From Hydrogenovibrio kuenenii DSM 12350 (GTDB taxonomy: Bacteria; Pseudomonadota; Gammaproteobacteria; Thiomicrospirales; Thiomicrospiraceae), in NCBI RefSeq assembly GCF_000526715.1, contig NZ_JAGP01000001.1:930001-994000 (forward strand): a stretch of DNA of 64,000 nt, written 5' to 3'. Within the stretch, counting starts at the first letter, position 1, and each line of letters starts with the position of its first letter. The notes beneath the pieces were generated by a model, which worked only from the letters and a program-made list of their open reading frames with translations, did not search any database and was not told the DNA's origin. This document shows positions 7,274-15,283 of the stretch, piece after piece. The position numbers and the translations under genes are program-made.

Positions 7274-9880
7274 ATGTTTCGTTATTTTGTTTTAGGCTAT
7301 ATCAGCGCATTAGTTGGTCTTTACCACGTTTCAGAAACGCCGTGGTATTTGGGTGCTTCCCCCAATCTTTTTACCAATTTGGTTTTTTGGCTAGTTGTGT
7401 CCGCGCTGTTGATTTCCATTTTGGTCGTCATCAAATCTCGCTTGTATCAAACAATCCAGCTAATCCGAATTATTATACAAATTATTCTGGGCGCACTTAT
7501 TGCATTTTTATTGAGCTTTTTGGTCGAAAATATGCAAGGCAAGCTGCCTGAATCGGCTTTTAACCATAAAGTATGGGTGGAAGGTGAAATAGTCGGGTTA
7601 ACGACCGAAAAACCTTCTGGATTTGGCAAACAAAAAGTGCAATTTACACTGGCTGTTGATAAGTTGAATCACCATGAAACCGCCCCAACCTGGCAGATTT
7701 TTGCACCCAAAGTTCGTTTGTCTTGGTATTTAGATAAAAGATCATCAGTAAAGACTAAAGACTTACCTAAAGCCGGAGAGACGCGGCGTTTTTATATTAA
7801 GTTAAAACCCAATCACTACAGTTTAAACCCCGGTGCATTTGATTACGAAACCTACTTGTTTCAACAGCATATTCAGGCACATGGTTATATTTTAAACGCA
7901 AAAAAACACCATTTGAATTCAACAACGCCTCAAATTCATGCCTTGCGTTTAGCCCCTTCATCCCAGACGAGTTTACAGCAAACGGTTAGGCAACAGCTTG
8001 CACCTTGGTTTCAAAAAAGTTCCTTCGGCGGTGTATTCTCGGCGCTGCTTTATGGTGATAAATCTAATATCAACGCCGAACAATGGCAGCTTTTTCGCCA
8101 AACGGGAACCATTCACTTGATGGCAATTTCTGGCTTGCATATCGGTATCATGGCGACAATTGGTTTTTGGTTATTTGGTTTTCTATGGCGAGGAGCGATA
8201 CTTTATTTTCCTTACAAACCATTAAGGGAGAAGTTGTCATTTACACCAAAAATGATTTGGAGCAGCAGTGGTGCGGCCATGTTTGCTTTTGTATATATGG
8301 AACTGGCTGGATTTGCGATTCCAACTGTTCGAGCAGGCTTAATGGTTTTGGTGGTTCTAGTCTTCATTGTTTTTCGTCGTCGTTTTCATGTTTGGTCGGC
8401 ACTTGCTCTGGCGGCATTCTTAATCGTGTTACTGGATTCAAGGGCTGTTCTCAGTCAAGGATTTTGGCTGTCTTTTTCCGCAGTAGCGATTATCTATACA
8501 GTGATCGCTTCTCCCGGATTTTCTGAACGTAGAACTTGGCAGCAACTGCTTTGGTTACAGCTTGCACTGACGATAGGCATGATGCCTGTTTTGGCTTGGT
8601 TTTATGGTCAGATTCCCATAGTTAGTTTTTTTGCAAACTTGATAGCTGTACCCGTCGTGACCCTGTTGGCGTTACCATTGTTAATGGCAACGGCAGTTTT
8701 TATTTTGCTGTTTGGTCATCTCTTTCCATCTATTGGATCAAACCTTATTGGTCTCAATGATGAAATATGGCAGGTGCTTTGGTTTGTATTGAACGAATTA
8801 GAAACGTTTGCCCACCATTTCATTACATCTGGCTATTGGCAAAACGGACAGGTATCTGCATTAGGGTTGATTTTTGTTTATGCAGCATTAGCGTTTTGGC
8901 TGAATATGAAATGGCCGCAAACATTTAAGTTGAATGGAAAGAAATATCCTTGGCGCGAGAGTTACCGATGGTTGGGAGCCGTTGGGTTGGTAGCTTTGTT
9001 CTTCATTTTTTCCTTTTTACATACTGCAGTACAAAAATCATTAGCGCCAGGTCAGGTTAAATTGACCTTATTGGATGTGGGGCAGGGACAAGCAATGGTG
9101 TTTGAAACGGCAGCTCATACAGTCGTCTACGATACCGGCCCAAAGTTCAGTGATGCGCTCGATGGTGCCAGTATGGCCGTGTTACCTTACTTGACGGTTG
9201 AAAGGCGTAACAAGCTTGACCTGTTGGTGGTCAGTCATTCAGATATGGATCATGCAGGTGGCACCAACACCTTGTTGCAAAATATTTCTGTGCATCAAGC
9301 TATTTCCGGTCAAGCAAATATTTTGAATCATCGTTTAAAGAACCAAAATACAATGCATTTCAGCCCTTGCTATGCAGGACAAAGTTGGACGTTTGATCAG
9401 GTGCATTTTGAAGTATTGTCTCCGACAAAAGGCGCTAAGTTTGAAAATGATAATGACACGTCTTGCGTACTTAGAGTGTCTACGGGCAGTCAGGCAATGA
9501 TGGTGATGGGGGATGCTTCAAAACACATAGAGCAAAACCTTATCCAATTGAAAAAGGCTCAAGGTCAAGCTGAAAAATTATACTCACAAATTCTTATCGC
9601 AGGGCATCATGGCAGCCACACAGCAACTTCAGAGGCTTGGTTAAAAGCACTAGACCCTAAATTGGTATTATTTTCAGCTGGCTATTTAAACCGCTATCAT
9701 TTTCCTAATGAGTCGGTTGTGCAACATGTACACAAGCTTGGTATTTCTATGTTGAATACGGCTTGTAGTGGTGCGATACAGTTAGAGATGACACCAAATA
9801 GCTTTCAAGTAACAAATCGTCAACGCATTGATCACAAAAATTGGTATCATCATCAATGTTACCTGTCGCAAACGCAGTAA
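7274..9880 (+). CDS. comEC: ComEC/Rec2 DNA uptake channel
   Basis: An 868-residue inner-membrane protein for natural transformation, predicted to pass single-stranded DNA into the cytoplasm. The order is typical: N-terminal membrane helices and an extracytoplasmic OB-like region (about residues 90-225), the multi-helix Competence domain starting near GTIHLMAISGLHIGIM (residue 280), and a C-terminal metallo-beta-lactamase-like domain from about residue 595 with SHSDMDHAGG and GHHGSHTATS. No good Shine-Dalgarno precedes the ATG, and the divergent DUF2062 start is only 12 bases away, so the promoter probably lies inside that gene. No other competence gene is in the window. Confidence 0.92.
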   Translation: MFRYFVLGYISALVGLYHVSETPWYLGASPNLFTNLVFWLVVSALLISILVVIKSRLYQTIQLIRIIIQIILGALIAFLLSFLVENMQGKLPESAFNHKVWVEGEIVGLTTEKPSGFGKQKVQFTLAVDKLNHHETAPTWQIFAPKVRLSWYLDKRSSVKTKDLPKAGETRRFYIKLKPNHYSLNPGAFDYETYLFQQHIQAHGYILNAKKHHLNSTTPQIHALRLAPSSQTSLQQTVRQQLAPWFQKSSFGGVFSALLYGDKSNINAEQWQLFRQTGTIHLMAISGLHIGIMATIGFWLFGFLWRGAILYFPYKPLREKLSFTPKMIWSSSGAAMFAFVYMELAGFAIPTVRAGLMVLVVLVFIVFRRRFHVWSALALAAFLIVLLDSRAVLSQGFWLSFSAVAIIYTVIASPGFSERRTWQQLLWLQLALTIGMMPVLAWFYGQIPIVSFFANLIAVPVVTLLALPLLMATAVFILLFGHLFPSIGSNLIGLNDEIWQVLWFVLNELETFAHHFITSGYWQNGQVSALGLIFVYAALAFWLNMKWPQTFKLNGKKYPWRESYRWLGAVGLVALFFIFSFLHTAVQKSLAPGQVKLTLLDVGQGQAMVFETAAHTVVYDTGPKFSDALDGASMAVLPYLTVERRNKLDLLVVSHSDMDHAGGTNTLLQNISVHQAISGQANILNHRLKNQNTMHFSPCYAGQSWTFDQVHFEVLSPTKGAKFENDNDTSCVLRVSTGSQAMMVMGDASKHIEQNLIQLKKAQGQAEKLYSQILIAGHHGSHTATSEAWLKALDPKLVLFSAGYLNRYHFPNESVVQHVHKLGISMLNTACSGAIQLEMTPNSFQVTNRQRIDHKNWYHHQCYLSQTQ

Positions 9881-9937
9881 TGATAAAGGCTTATAGCCTG
9901 TTTTATTCCTACTTAATTACTGAGCAATGAGGATCCC

Positions 9938-10966
9938 ATGAGTTGGCCTAGTTTCTGGTTGAGAGCCGATCACAATAAAATCGCTTGGCAGAGTCGTTTA
10001 TTGCAGCCGCTTTCTTGGTTGGTCTGTAGAACTGCTCGACGTCGTTTGCAAGCTTATGAAACTCAGCATCCGCCAAAGGCCACTCAAGCAAAAGTCATTG
10101 TTGTAGGTAATGTTGTTGTCGGCGGTTCGGGTAAAACACCTTTCATTATGTGGCTGGTAGAACATTTACAGCAACAAGGCTTGGCTTGTGGCCTTGTGAG
10201 TCGAGGTTATGGTGGTAAAGCCAAACATTGGCCTCAATTGGTTACGCAAGATTCTGATCCTAAGTTAGTAGGTGATGAGCCAGTGATGTTGGTTAAACAG
10301 CTTAAAATTCCCATGGCAGTGTCACCTAATCGCGTTGAAGCCATTCAATATTTAGAAACTATGGCTAAGGAGCAAGGGCAAGCATTAGACATTATTATTT
10401 CGGATGACGGACTTCAACATTATGCGATGGCGAGAGACATGGAAATCGCCATGGTTGATGGTGAAAGAGGGTTGGGGAATGGAATGTGCATGCCGTCCGG
10501 TCCTTTGAGAGAGCCTAAACGTCGTTTAAAGAAAGTCGATTTTGTGGTTAGCAATGGTACGCTTCGTTATCCCAACGCAATTGCAGATAACATTGAAGTG
10601 ATGCGTTTAGAGCCTGTTGGTTTTCGTAATTTAAAACATCCAGACCAAACCCTGCCGATTGATGCATTAAAAAATAAAGCCGTTTTTGCCATAGCGGGTA
10701 TTGGTAATCCTGCACGCTTCTATCGGACACTAAAGCGGCTCGGTGCAATTGTTGAATCAAAAGATTTTGCAGACCATAAGGATTATCAGCCAAAAGATTT
10801 TTTGTGGCTAAAAGAGCAAAAGGAAGCAATTCCATTACTGATGACCGAGAAAGATGCGGTAAAATGTCAGTCGTTTGCTGAAGATGATTGGTGGTATTTG
10901 GAAGTCAAACCCAAATGCAGTGATGTCTTCGCCGAAAAAATTATAAAGAAATTGAAGAAGGCTTAA
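9938..10966 (+). CDS. lpxK: tetraacyldisaccharide 4'-kinase
   Basis: LpxK phosphorylates the 4' position of the lipid A disaccharide at the cytoplasmic face of the inner membrane. The 342 residues are the usual length. A hydrophobic/basic N-terminus is followed by the P-loop GNVVVGGSGKTP (about residues 55-66), then VSRGYGGK, the DDGLQH motif near 152 and GPLREP near 182. It is followed by the Trm112 protein and kdsB on the same strand, the standard envelope cluster in gammaproteobacteria. The usual partner msbA is not adjacent here; comEC precedes it by 57 bases. Confidence 0.95.
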   Translation: MSWPSFWLRADHNKIAWQSRLLQPLSWLVCRTARRRLQAYETQHPPKATQAKVIVVGNVVVGGSGKTPFIMWLVEHLQQQGLACGLVSRGYGGKAKHWPQLVTQDSDPKLVGDEPVMLVKQLKIPMAVSPNRVEAIQYLETMAKEQGQALDIIISDDGLQHYAMARDMEIAMVDGERGLGNGMCMPSGPLREPKRRLKKVDFVVSNGTLRYPNAIADNIEVMRLEPVGFRNLKHPDQTLPIDALKNKAVFAIAGIGNPARFYRTLKRLGAIVESKDFADHKDYQPKDFLWLKEQKEAIPLLMTEKDAVKCQSFAEDDWWYLEVKPKCSDVFAEKIIKKLKKA

Positions 10967-11034
10967 GTTGCCTTAAGTTCGTCTTAAAGCTGTTGAATCG
11001 ATAAGTTCATGCAACTGAGGAAGAGTGGTTACTC

Positions 11035-11244
11035 ATGGATCCAAAACTATTGGACATACTCGTCTGTCCCGTTACAAAAACATCTCTAGTATTTGATAAG
11101 GAAAAGCAGGAGCTTATTTCTACTGCGGCTAATTTAGCTTATCCTGTTCGTGACGGTATTCCAATCATGCTTGAAAACGAAGCGCGTGAATTAACGCTTG
11201 AGGAAGTAGAAGCTTACCGCAAGAAAAAAGGGCAGCACGCATAA
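11035..11244 (+). CDS. Trm112 family protein (YcaR-like)
   Basis: A 69-residue protein opening with [15 protein letters not shown] and containing the [11 protein letters not shown] signature of the Trm112/UPF0434 family. Of the cysteines expected for a zinc site only the first (C11) is clear, as in many YcaR proteins. Eukaryotic Trm112 activates methyltransferases; the bacterial role is unproven. It ends 2 bases before kdsB starts, so the two are very likely co-transcribed with lpxK. AGGAAGAG lies upstream of the ATG. Confidence 0.9.
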   Translation: MDPKLLDILVCPVTKTSLVFDKEKQELISTAANLAYPVRDGIPIMLENEARELTLEEVEAYRKKKGQHA

Positions 11245-11246
11245 TA

Positions 11247-12011
11247 ATGGGCTTTGTTGTTATTATTCCAGCTCGATATGAGTCAAGCCGCCTCCATGGC
11301 AAACCGCTCATGGATATTGCCGGTAAACCAATGATTCAATGGACTTGGCAACAAGCCAAGCAGTCTGGTGCTAGCCGTATTGTTATTGCGACAGAATCTG
11401 AAGCTGTTAAACAAGCTTGTGAGGCTTTCGGTGCGGAAGTTTGTATGACGTCTTCATCTCACCAATCCGGTACAGAGCGCATAGCGGAAGTGGTTGAAAC
11501 ACTAGGGTTGGGCGACGATGAAATTATCGTTAATGTGCAGGGTGATGAACCTATGCTACCGCCAGCATTAATTGTCCAGGTCGCCGATGGTTTATCTACA
11601 CATGAAACCGTGCAAATGGCAACCTTGTGCGAACCGATTGAAGACGTTGAAACCGTATTTGATCCTCATGCAGTGAAAGTCATTCGTAATCAACAAGATT
11701 TTGCACTTAACTTCACTCGTGCGCCAATGCCTTGGTCACGAGATACCTTTTCCAATGAATCTGCTACCTTACCGCATAATTGGCACTATAAACGTCATAT
11801 CGGTCTTTATGCCTATCGTGCCGGTTTCGTTAAGCGATATGTTGCCTGGCCGGAATGTGACTTGGAACATGTAGAGCGTTTGGAGCAACTTCGTGTTCTT
11901 TGGCATGGAGAAGATATTTTGGTATTGGATGCCTTATGTGACGCGGGTATTGGTGTTGATACCCAAAAAGATTTAGATAAAGTTCGTCAGTTAATTTCAC
12001 AGAAAGCCTAG
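11247..12011 (+). CDS. kdsB: 3-deoxy-manno-octulosonate cytidylyltransferase
   Basis: KdsB makes CMP-KDO from KDO and CTP, the activated sugar for the lipopolysaccharide inner core. The 254-residue sequence shows the nucleotidyltransferase start FVVIIPARYESSRLHGKPL, the RIVIATES and NVQGDEP motifs (the latter near residue 97), and the late segment CDLEHVERLEQLRVLWHG characteristic of KdsB. It starts 2 bases after the Trm112 gene. A copy of the dispersed CCAGCCTGG repeat lies 19 bases after its stop. Confidence 0.96.
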   Translation: MGFVVIIPARYESSRLHGKPLMDIAGKPMIQWTWQQAKQSGASRIVIATESEAVKQACEAFGAEVCMTSSSHQSGTERIAEVVETLGLGDDEIIVNVQGDEPMLPPALIVQVADGLSTHETVQMATLCEPIEDVETVFDPHAVKVIRNQQDFALNFTRAPMPWSRDTFSNESATLPHNWHYKRHIGLYAYRAGFVKRYVAWPECDLEHVERLEQLRVLWHGEDILVLDALCDAGIGVDTQKDLDKVRQLISQKA

Positions 12012-12030
12012 CCATAAGCAAAACCTTTTA

Positions 12031-12050
12031 ACCCCAGCCTGGTAGATTTT
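12031..12050 (+). repeat. dispersed repeat, copy 1
   Basis: ACCCCAGCCTGGTAGATTTT, the reference form of the dispersed motif in this window. It lies between kdsB and the small membrane protein gene. The core CCAG-C-CTGG is a perfect palindrome around one base and is followed by TAGATTTT. Confidence 0.85.
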
Positions 12051-12071
12051 GGTAAAACATATAAAACTTAC

Positions 12072-12278
12072 ATGTCTAAACTTTTAAATTTCTTAACTCT
12101 TGTCGGATTAATCGCTTTTGCTTACTGGATGATTAAACGCTATTTCCGTGAACGTAAATTACGTCAGGAAGGCATTGTGATTGAACAAAAAGGGTTACGT
12201 CCGATTACAGTTTTCAGTATCGTGTTACTGTCTATTTACGGCATCTATCTGGTTGTTCATTTTTGGAACATGGCTTAA
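12072..12278 (+). CDS. small two-helix membrane protein
   Basis: A 68-residue protein I do not recognise. Residues 5-20 and about 46-65 are hydrophobic and probably cross the membrane, with a strongly basic loop (KRYFRERKLRQEG) between them. The ATG lacks a clear Shine-Dalgarno. Its stop overlaps the 3' end of the convergent btuF by 4 bases. It is separated from kdsB by a copy of the dispersed repeat, so co-transcription with the lpxK-kdsB genes is possible but uncertain. Confidence 0.6.
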   Translation: MSKLLNFLTLVGLIAFAYWMIKRYFRERKLRQEGIVIEQKGLRPITVFSIVLLSIYGIYLVVHFWNMA

Positions 12279-13147
12279 CGATCAGAGCGTTGTTTGGCGT
12301 AAACCTTTCTTGCCGTATTCACTTGGGCGCATAGCTGCGGCAAAGCTTCGATGAAACGTTCAGTAGGGCGTTGATATAAATCACTGTTCCCCCCAATAAT
12401 TTGATGATTTTTTACAGCCTGTAGCATTGGAAAAGCTTGCCAATCTTTACGCCAAATCTTCTGATTGTGCTTAGGCCCTCCCATCAAAATCATTTGCGGA
12501 TTTTTCATCAAAATACTTTCCATATTGACTTGTGGGGCGATTGGCGCCAAATCTTCAAAAACGTTCTGGGCACCGCATAAAGCCAACCCTTGGCTAATAA
12601 ACTGTTGTCGATTGATGGTAATTAGAGGTTGATTCCATACTTCATAAAAAACGGTGACAGGTTTTTTATCTGAATACTTCTGTCGTAAAAAATTCAATCG
12701 ATGACGTAATGCTTGTGCAGTGGAAAAGGCATGTTGCTGTGTTCCTGCTCGGCGGCCAATTTCCTCAATATTATTGGGAATGTCATTGAGTGTTTGAATG
12801 CTGGAAACAAATACGCTTAACCCAAGATCTTTTAAACGTTTTAAATCTTGGGGTTTGATCGATGCTTGCCAAGCTAAAATTAAGTTTGGTTTTAAAGCGA
12901 TAATTTGCTCAAAATTCAAATGGAAGGCATCCCCCACTTTAGGGAGTTGTTTTACCTGAGAAGGGTAGTTGGAATAGGTATCGACGCCCACTAAATCTTT
13001 ACCAGCGCCAGCAGAAAAAACCATTTCAGTTAAATGTGGTGATAGGGAGATAATGCGAAAGGCTTTGTCTTCAGCATGAGATAGTCCGCCAAAGCTTAGT
13101 AAGTACACTAAAGCCAAAGATCGAACAAAGCTTCGCAAAGAAATCAT
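12275..13147 (-). CDS. btuF: cobalamin-binding periplasmic protein BtuF-like
   Basis: Exported solute-binding protein of the helical-backbone class that delivers corrinoids to an ABC importer. A signal peptide (residues 1-25, ending GLSHA) precedes RIISLSPHLTEMVFSAGAGKDLVGVD, the standard BtuF/FecB opening; KVGDAFHLNFEQIIALKPNLILAW follows. It is the last gene of the riboswitch-led corrinoid cluster and starts 3 bases after the adenosyltransferase gene. No BtuC or BtuD permease/ATPase is encoded beside it, so these must lie elsewhere or be shared. Specificity for B12 is inferred mainly from context. Confidence 0.85.
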   Translation of the reverse strand: MISLRSFVRSLALVYLLSFGGLSHAEDKAFRIISLSPHLTEMVFSAGAGKDLVGVDTYSNYPSQVKQLPKVGDAFHLNFEQIIALKPNLILAWQASIKPQDLKRLKDLGLSVFVSSIQTLNDIPNNIEEIGRRAGTQQHAFSTAQALRHRLNFLRQKYSDKKPVTVFYEVWNQPLITINRQQFISQGLALCGAQNVFEDLAPIAPQVNMESILMKNPQMILMGGPKHNQKIWRKDWQAFPMLQAVKNHQIIGGNSDLYQRPTERFIEALPQLCAQVNTARKVYAKQRSDR

Positions 13148-13149
13148 CT

Positions 13150-13752
13150 TTAGTAATCCACGCCAACTTGCGCTTTAACACCGCTTTTATAAGCATGTTT
13201 TTCATCATGAATATCGGAAACCGTATCGGCTATTTCTTTGAGTTCTGCGGCAGCAGAGCGCCCAGTAACGACGACATGCTGCATTGCTGGTCGATTTTGC
13301 AGAGCTTTTAATACACGGTCTTTATCAATATAGTCGTAGCTCAAAAGGTAAGTGAGCTCATCTAAGACAACCAAGTCAAAGCTAGGGTCAGAAAGCATGC
13401 GTTCTGCAATCTGCCAACCACGCTCTGAGGTTGCAATATCTTGTTCACGGTTTTGTGTGTCCCAGGTAAAACCATCGCCTAGCACGTGCCATTCACAATT
13501 CTTTTGTGCGCTGAAAAAAGCTTCTTCCCCAGTATCGGTTCGGTTTTTAATAAACTGGCAAACACCGACTTTTAAACCGTGACCGAGTGCACGAGCTACC
13601 ATACCGAAAGCAGAGGTGGACTTGCCCTTGCCATTACCGGTAATCACCAACAAAATACCTTTTTCTATTGTTGCTTTGGCAATAGAGGCATCGATTTGCG
13701 TTTTCTTGCGCTCCATTTTTACCTTGTGGTAGGCGGTTTGTTTATCGGTCAT
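13150..13752 (-). CDS. cobO: corrinoid adenosyltransferase (CobO/BtuR family)
   Basis: Transfers the adenosyl group of ATP to cob(I)alamin or cobinamide. The 200-residue protein has the family P-loop TGNGKGKSTSAFGM (about residues 37-50), then FSAQKNCEWHVLGDGFTWDTQ and LVVLDELTYLLSYDYID, all characteristic of CobO/CobA/BtuR. Its first bases overlap the end of cobQ by 11 bases, indicating translational coupling. It would supply the adenosylated corrinoid that the upstream riboswitch senses. Confidence 0.93.
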   Translation of the reverse strand: MTDKQTAYHKVKMERKKTQIDASIAKATIEKGILLVITGNGKGKSTSAFGMVARALGHGLKVGVCQFIKNRTDTGEEAFFSAQKNCEWHVLGDGFTWDTQNREQDIATSERGWQIAERMLSDPSFDLVVLDELTYLLSYDYIDKDRVLKALQNRPAMQHVVVTGRSAAAELKEIADTVSDIHDEKHAYKSGVKAQVGVDY

Positions 13753-15265
13753 TATTAACTCCCAGTATTTTAAATAGTTTGCCTAGGTCTAAATTAGATT
13801 CGATTGTATCAGCCAATCTATCTAATTGTGAGAGGCGTTGTTGATCAGCGTCAAAAGAGTGGACAGTGTCATCTACAAACCAATCATGGTTTTGATTTTG
13901 TGTTGCCCACGCCATCAAGTGATTCAGCGATTCAGGCTGGTCGAAGATACCGTGTAAATAGCTGACGAAAATTTGATTGTCTTGACTGAAACCGCCTTCG
14001 ACTTTGCCATCACTTAGCTGAATGGCCGGCTTCAGCATATCGAGTTCAGTTTGACCACAATGGATTTCATAGCCCGCAACGCTTGCTGCGTTTTCACCCA
14101 TAAAATGCCCCGTTTGTTTTTGTAGAACCTTTTCTTTCATTAAGGTGGTTTCATAATCTAATAAGCCAAATCCTTGTTGACTCAAGTTGTCGGATTCTAT
14201 GCGATGAGGGTCGTGAATGGCTTTGCCCAGCATTTGAAGGCCGCCACAAATACCGATGACTTTGCCGCCATAACGAAGGTGGTGATTGATATGGTTTTCC
14301 CAGCCTTGATCTTTTAGCCACTGCATGTCAAAAGCGACATTCTTGCTGCCCGGCAGAATAATCAAATCAGCAGACGGAATGGCCTCATTATGCTTCACCC
14401 ATTGAAAGTGAATGTTTGGATGCAATATCAAAGGGTCAAAATCAGTGTGGTTGCTGATGTGAGGCAACAAAGGCGCGATGACATTGATTGAGGTTGCTTG
14501 CTTTTCGGGGGCAGCAAAGTCAATGGCGTCTTCCGCATCTAGATGCAAGCCGTGTAAATAGGGCAGTACCCCCAAAACGGGCTTGCCTGTTTTGGCTTCA
14601 AGCCAGTCCAATCCGTCTTGTAGCAGGCTTAAATCCCCACGGAATTTATTGATGATAAAGCCTTTGATGCGGTTTTGTTCCGACTCGGATAAGCAGGCCA
14701 AAGTGCCGATAATATGAGCGAATACACCGCCTTTATCAATGTCTGCCACAAGCACGACAGGGCAATCGACCCTTTCGGCAAAGCCCATATTGGCGATATC
14801 GCCTTGGCGAAGGTTGATTTCGGCAGGGCTGCCTGCGCCTTCAGTCAGAATCCAGTCGTATTGGCTTTGTAGTACTTGAAAAGAATCTTGTACGGCTTTT
14901 GCCGCTGTTGGTTTGTATTGATGATAATTCAATGCATTGTAATTGCCGATGCTATGGCCTTGAATGATGACCTGAGCACCGACATCGGAATTGGGTTTGA
15001 GAAGCACGGGGTTCATGTGTACACTGGTTTGCACGCCAGCGGCAAAGGCTTGTAGTGCTTGCGCACGTCCAATCTCACCGCCATCATCCGTTACTGCACT
15101 GTTCAATGCCATGTTTTGCGGCTTGAACGGAGCAACGGATAAACCTTGTCGAGCCAAAGCCCGACAAAGCCCTGCCACCAATGTACTTTTCCCTACATCA
15201 GACGTACAGCCTTGAATCATTAAGCAACGAGAAGGGTTGCTCGTATTTGATGAGGCTGCCGTCAT
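13742..15265 (-). CDS. cobQ: cobyric acid synthase
   Basis: CobQ (CbiP) amidates four carboxyl groups of adenosylcobyrinic a,c-diamide using glutamine and ATP. The 507 residues comprise an N-terminal dethiobiotin-synthetase-like domain with P-loop GCTSDVGKSTLVAGL and a C-terminal class I glutaminase-like domain with nucleophile region GGKVIGICGGLQMLG and a late SYLHGIFD segment. No other corrin-ring enzymes are present, so here it may work in salvage or remodelling, or the rest of the pathway may be elsewhere. It lies 18 bases after btuB on the same strand. Confidence 0.94.
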   Translation of the reverse strand: MTAASSNTSNPSRCLMIQGCTSDVGKSTLVAGLCRALARQGLSVAPFKPQNMALNSAVTDDGGEIGRAQALQAFAAGVQTSVHMNPVLLKPNSDVGAQVIIQGHSIGNYNALNYHQYKPTAAKAVQDSFQVLQSQYDWILTEGAGSPAEINLRQGDIANMGFAERVDCPVVLVADIDKGGVFAHIIGTLACLSESEQNRIKGFIINKFRGDLSLLQDGLDWLEAKTGKPVLGVLPYLHGLHLDAEDAIDFAAPEKQATSINVIAPLLPHISNHTDFDPLILHPNIHFQWVKHNEAIPSADLIILPGSKNVAFDMQWLKDQGWENHINHHLRYGGKVIGICGGLQMLGKAIHDPHRIESDNLSQQGFGLLDYETTLMKEKVLQKQTGHFMGENAASVAGYEIHCGQTELDMLKPAIQLSDGKVEGGFSQDNQIFVSYLHGIFDQPESLNHLMAWATQNQNHDWFVDDTVHSFDADQQRLSQLDRLADTIESNLDLGKLFKILGVNNDR

Positions 15266-15283
15266 GCGCTTCTCCTGATGGGG

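Noticed and set aside
8083-8526. 147-residue open frame inside comEC
   Set aside because: It is a same-strand shadow frame; the comEC frame is continuous and has recognisable domains, while this one has none.
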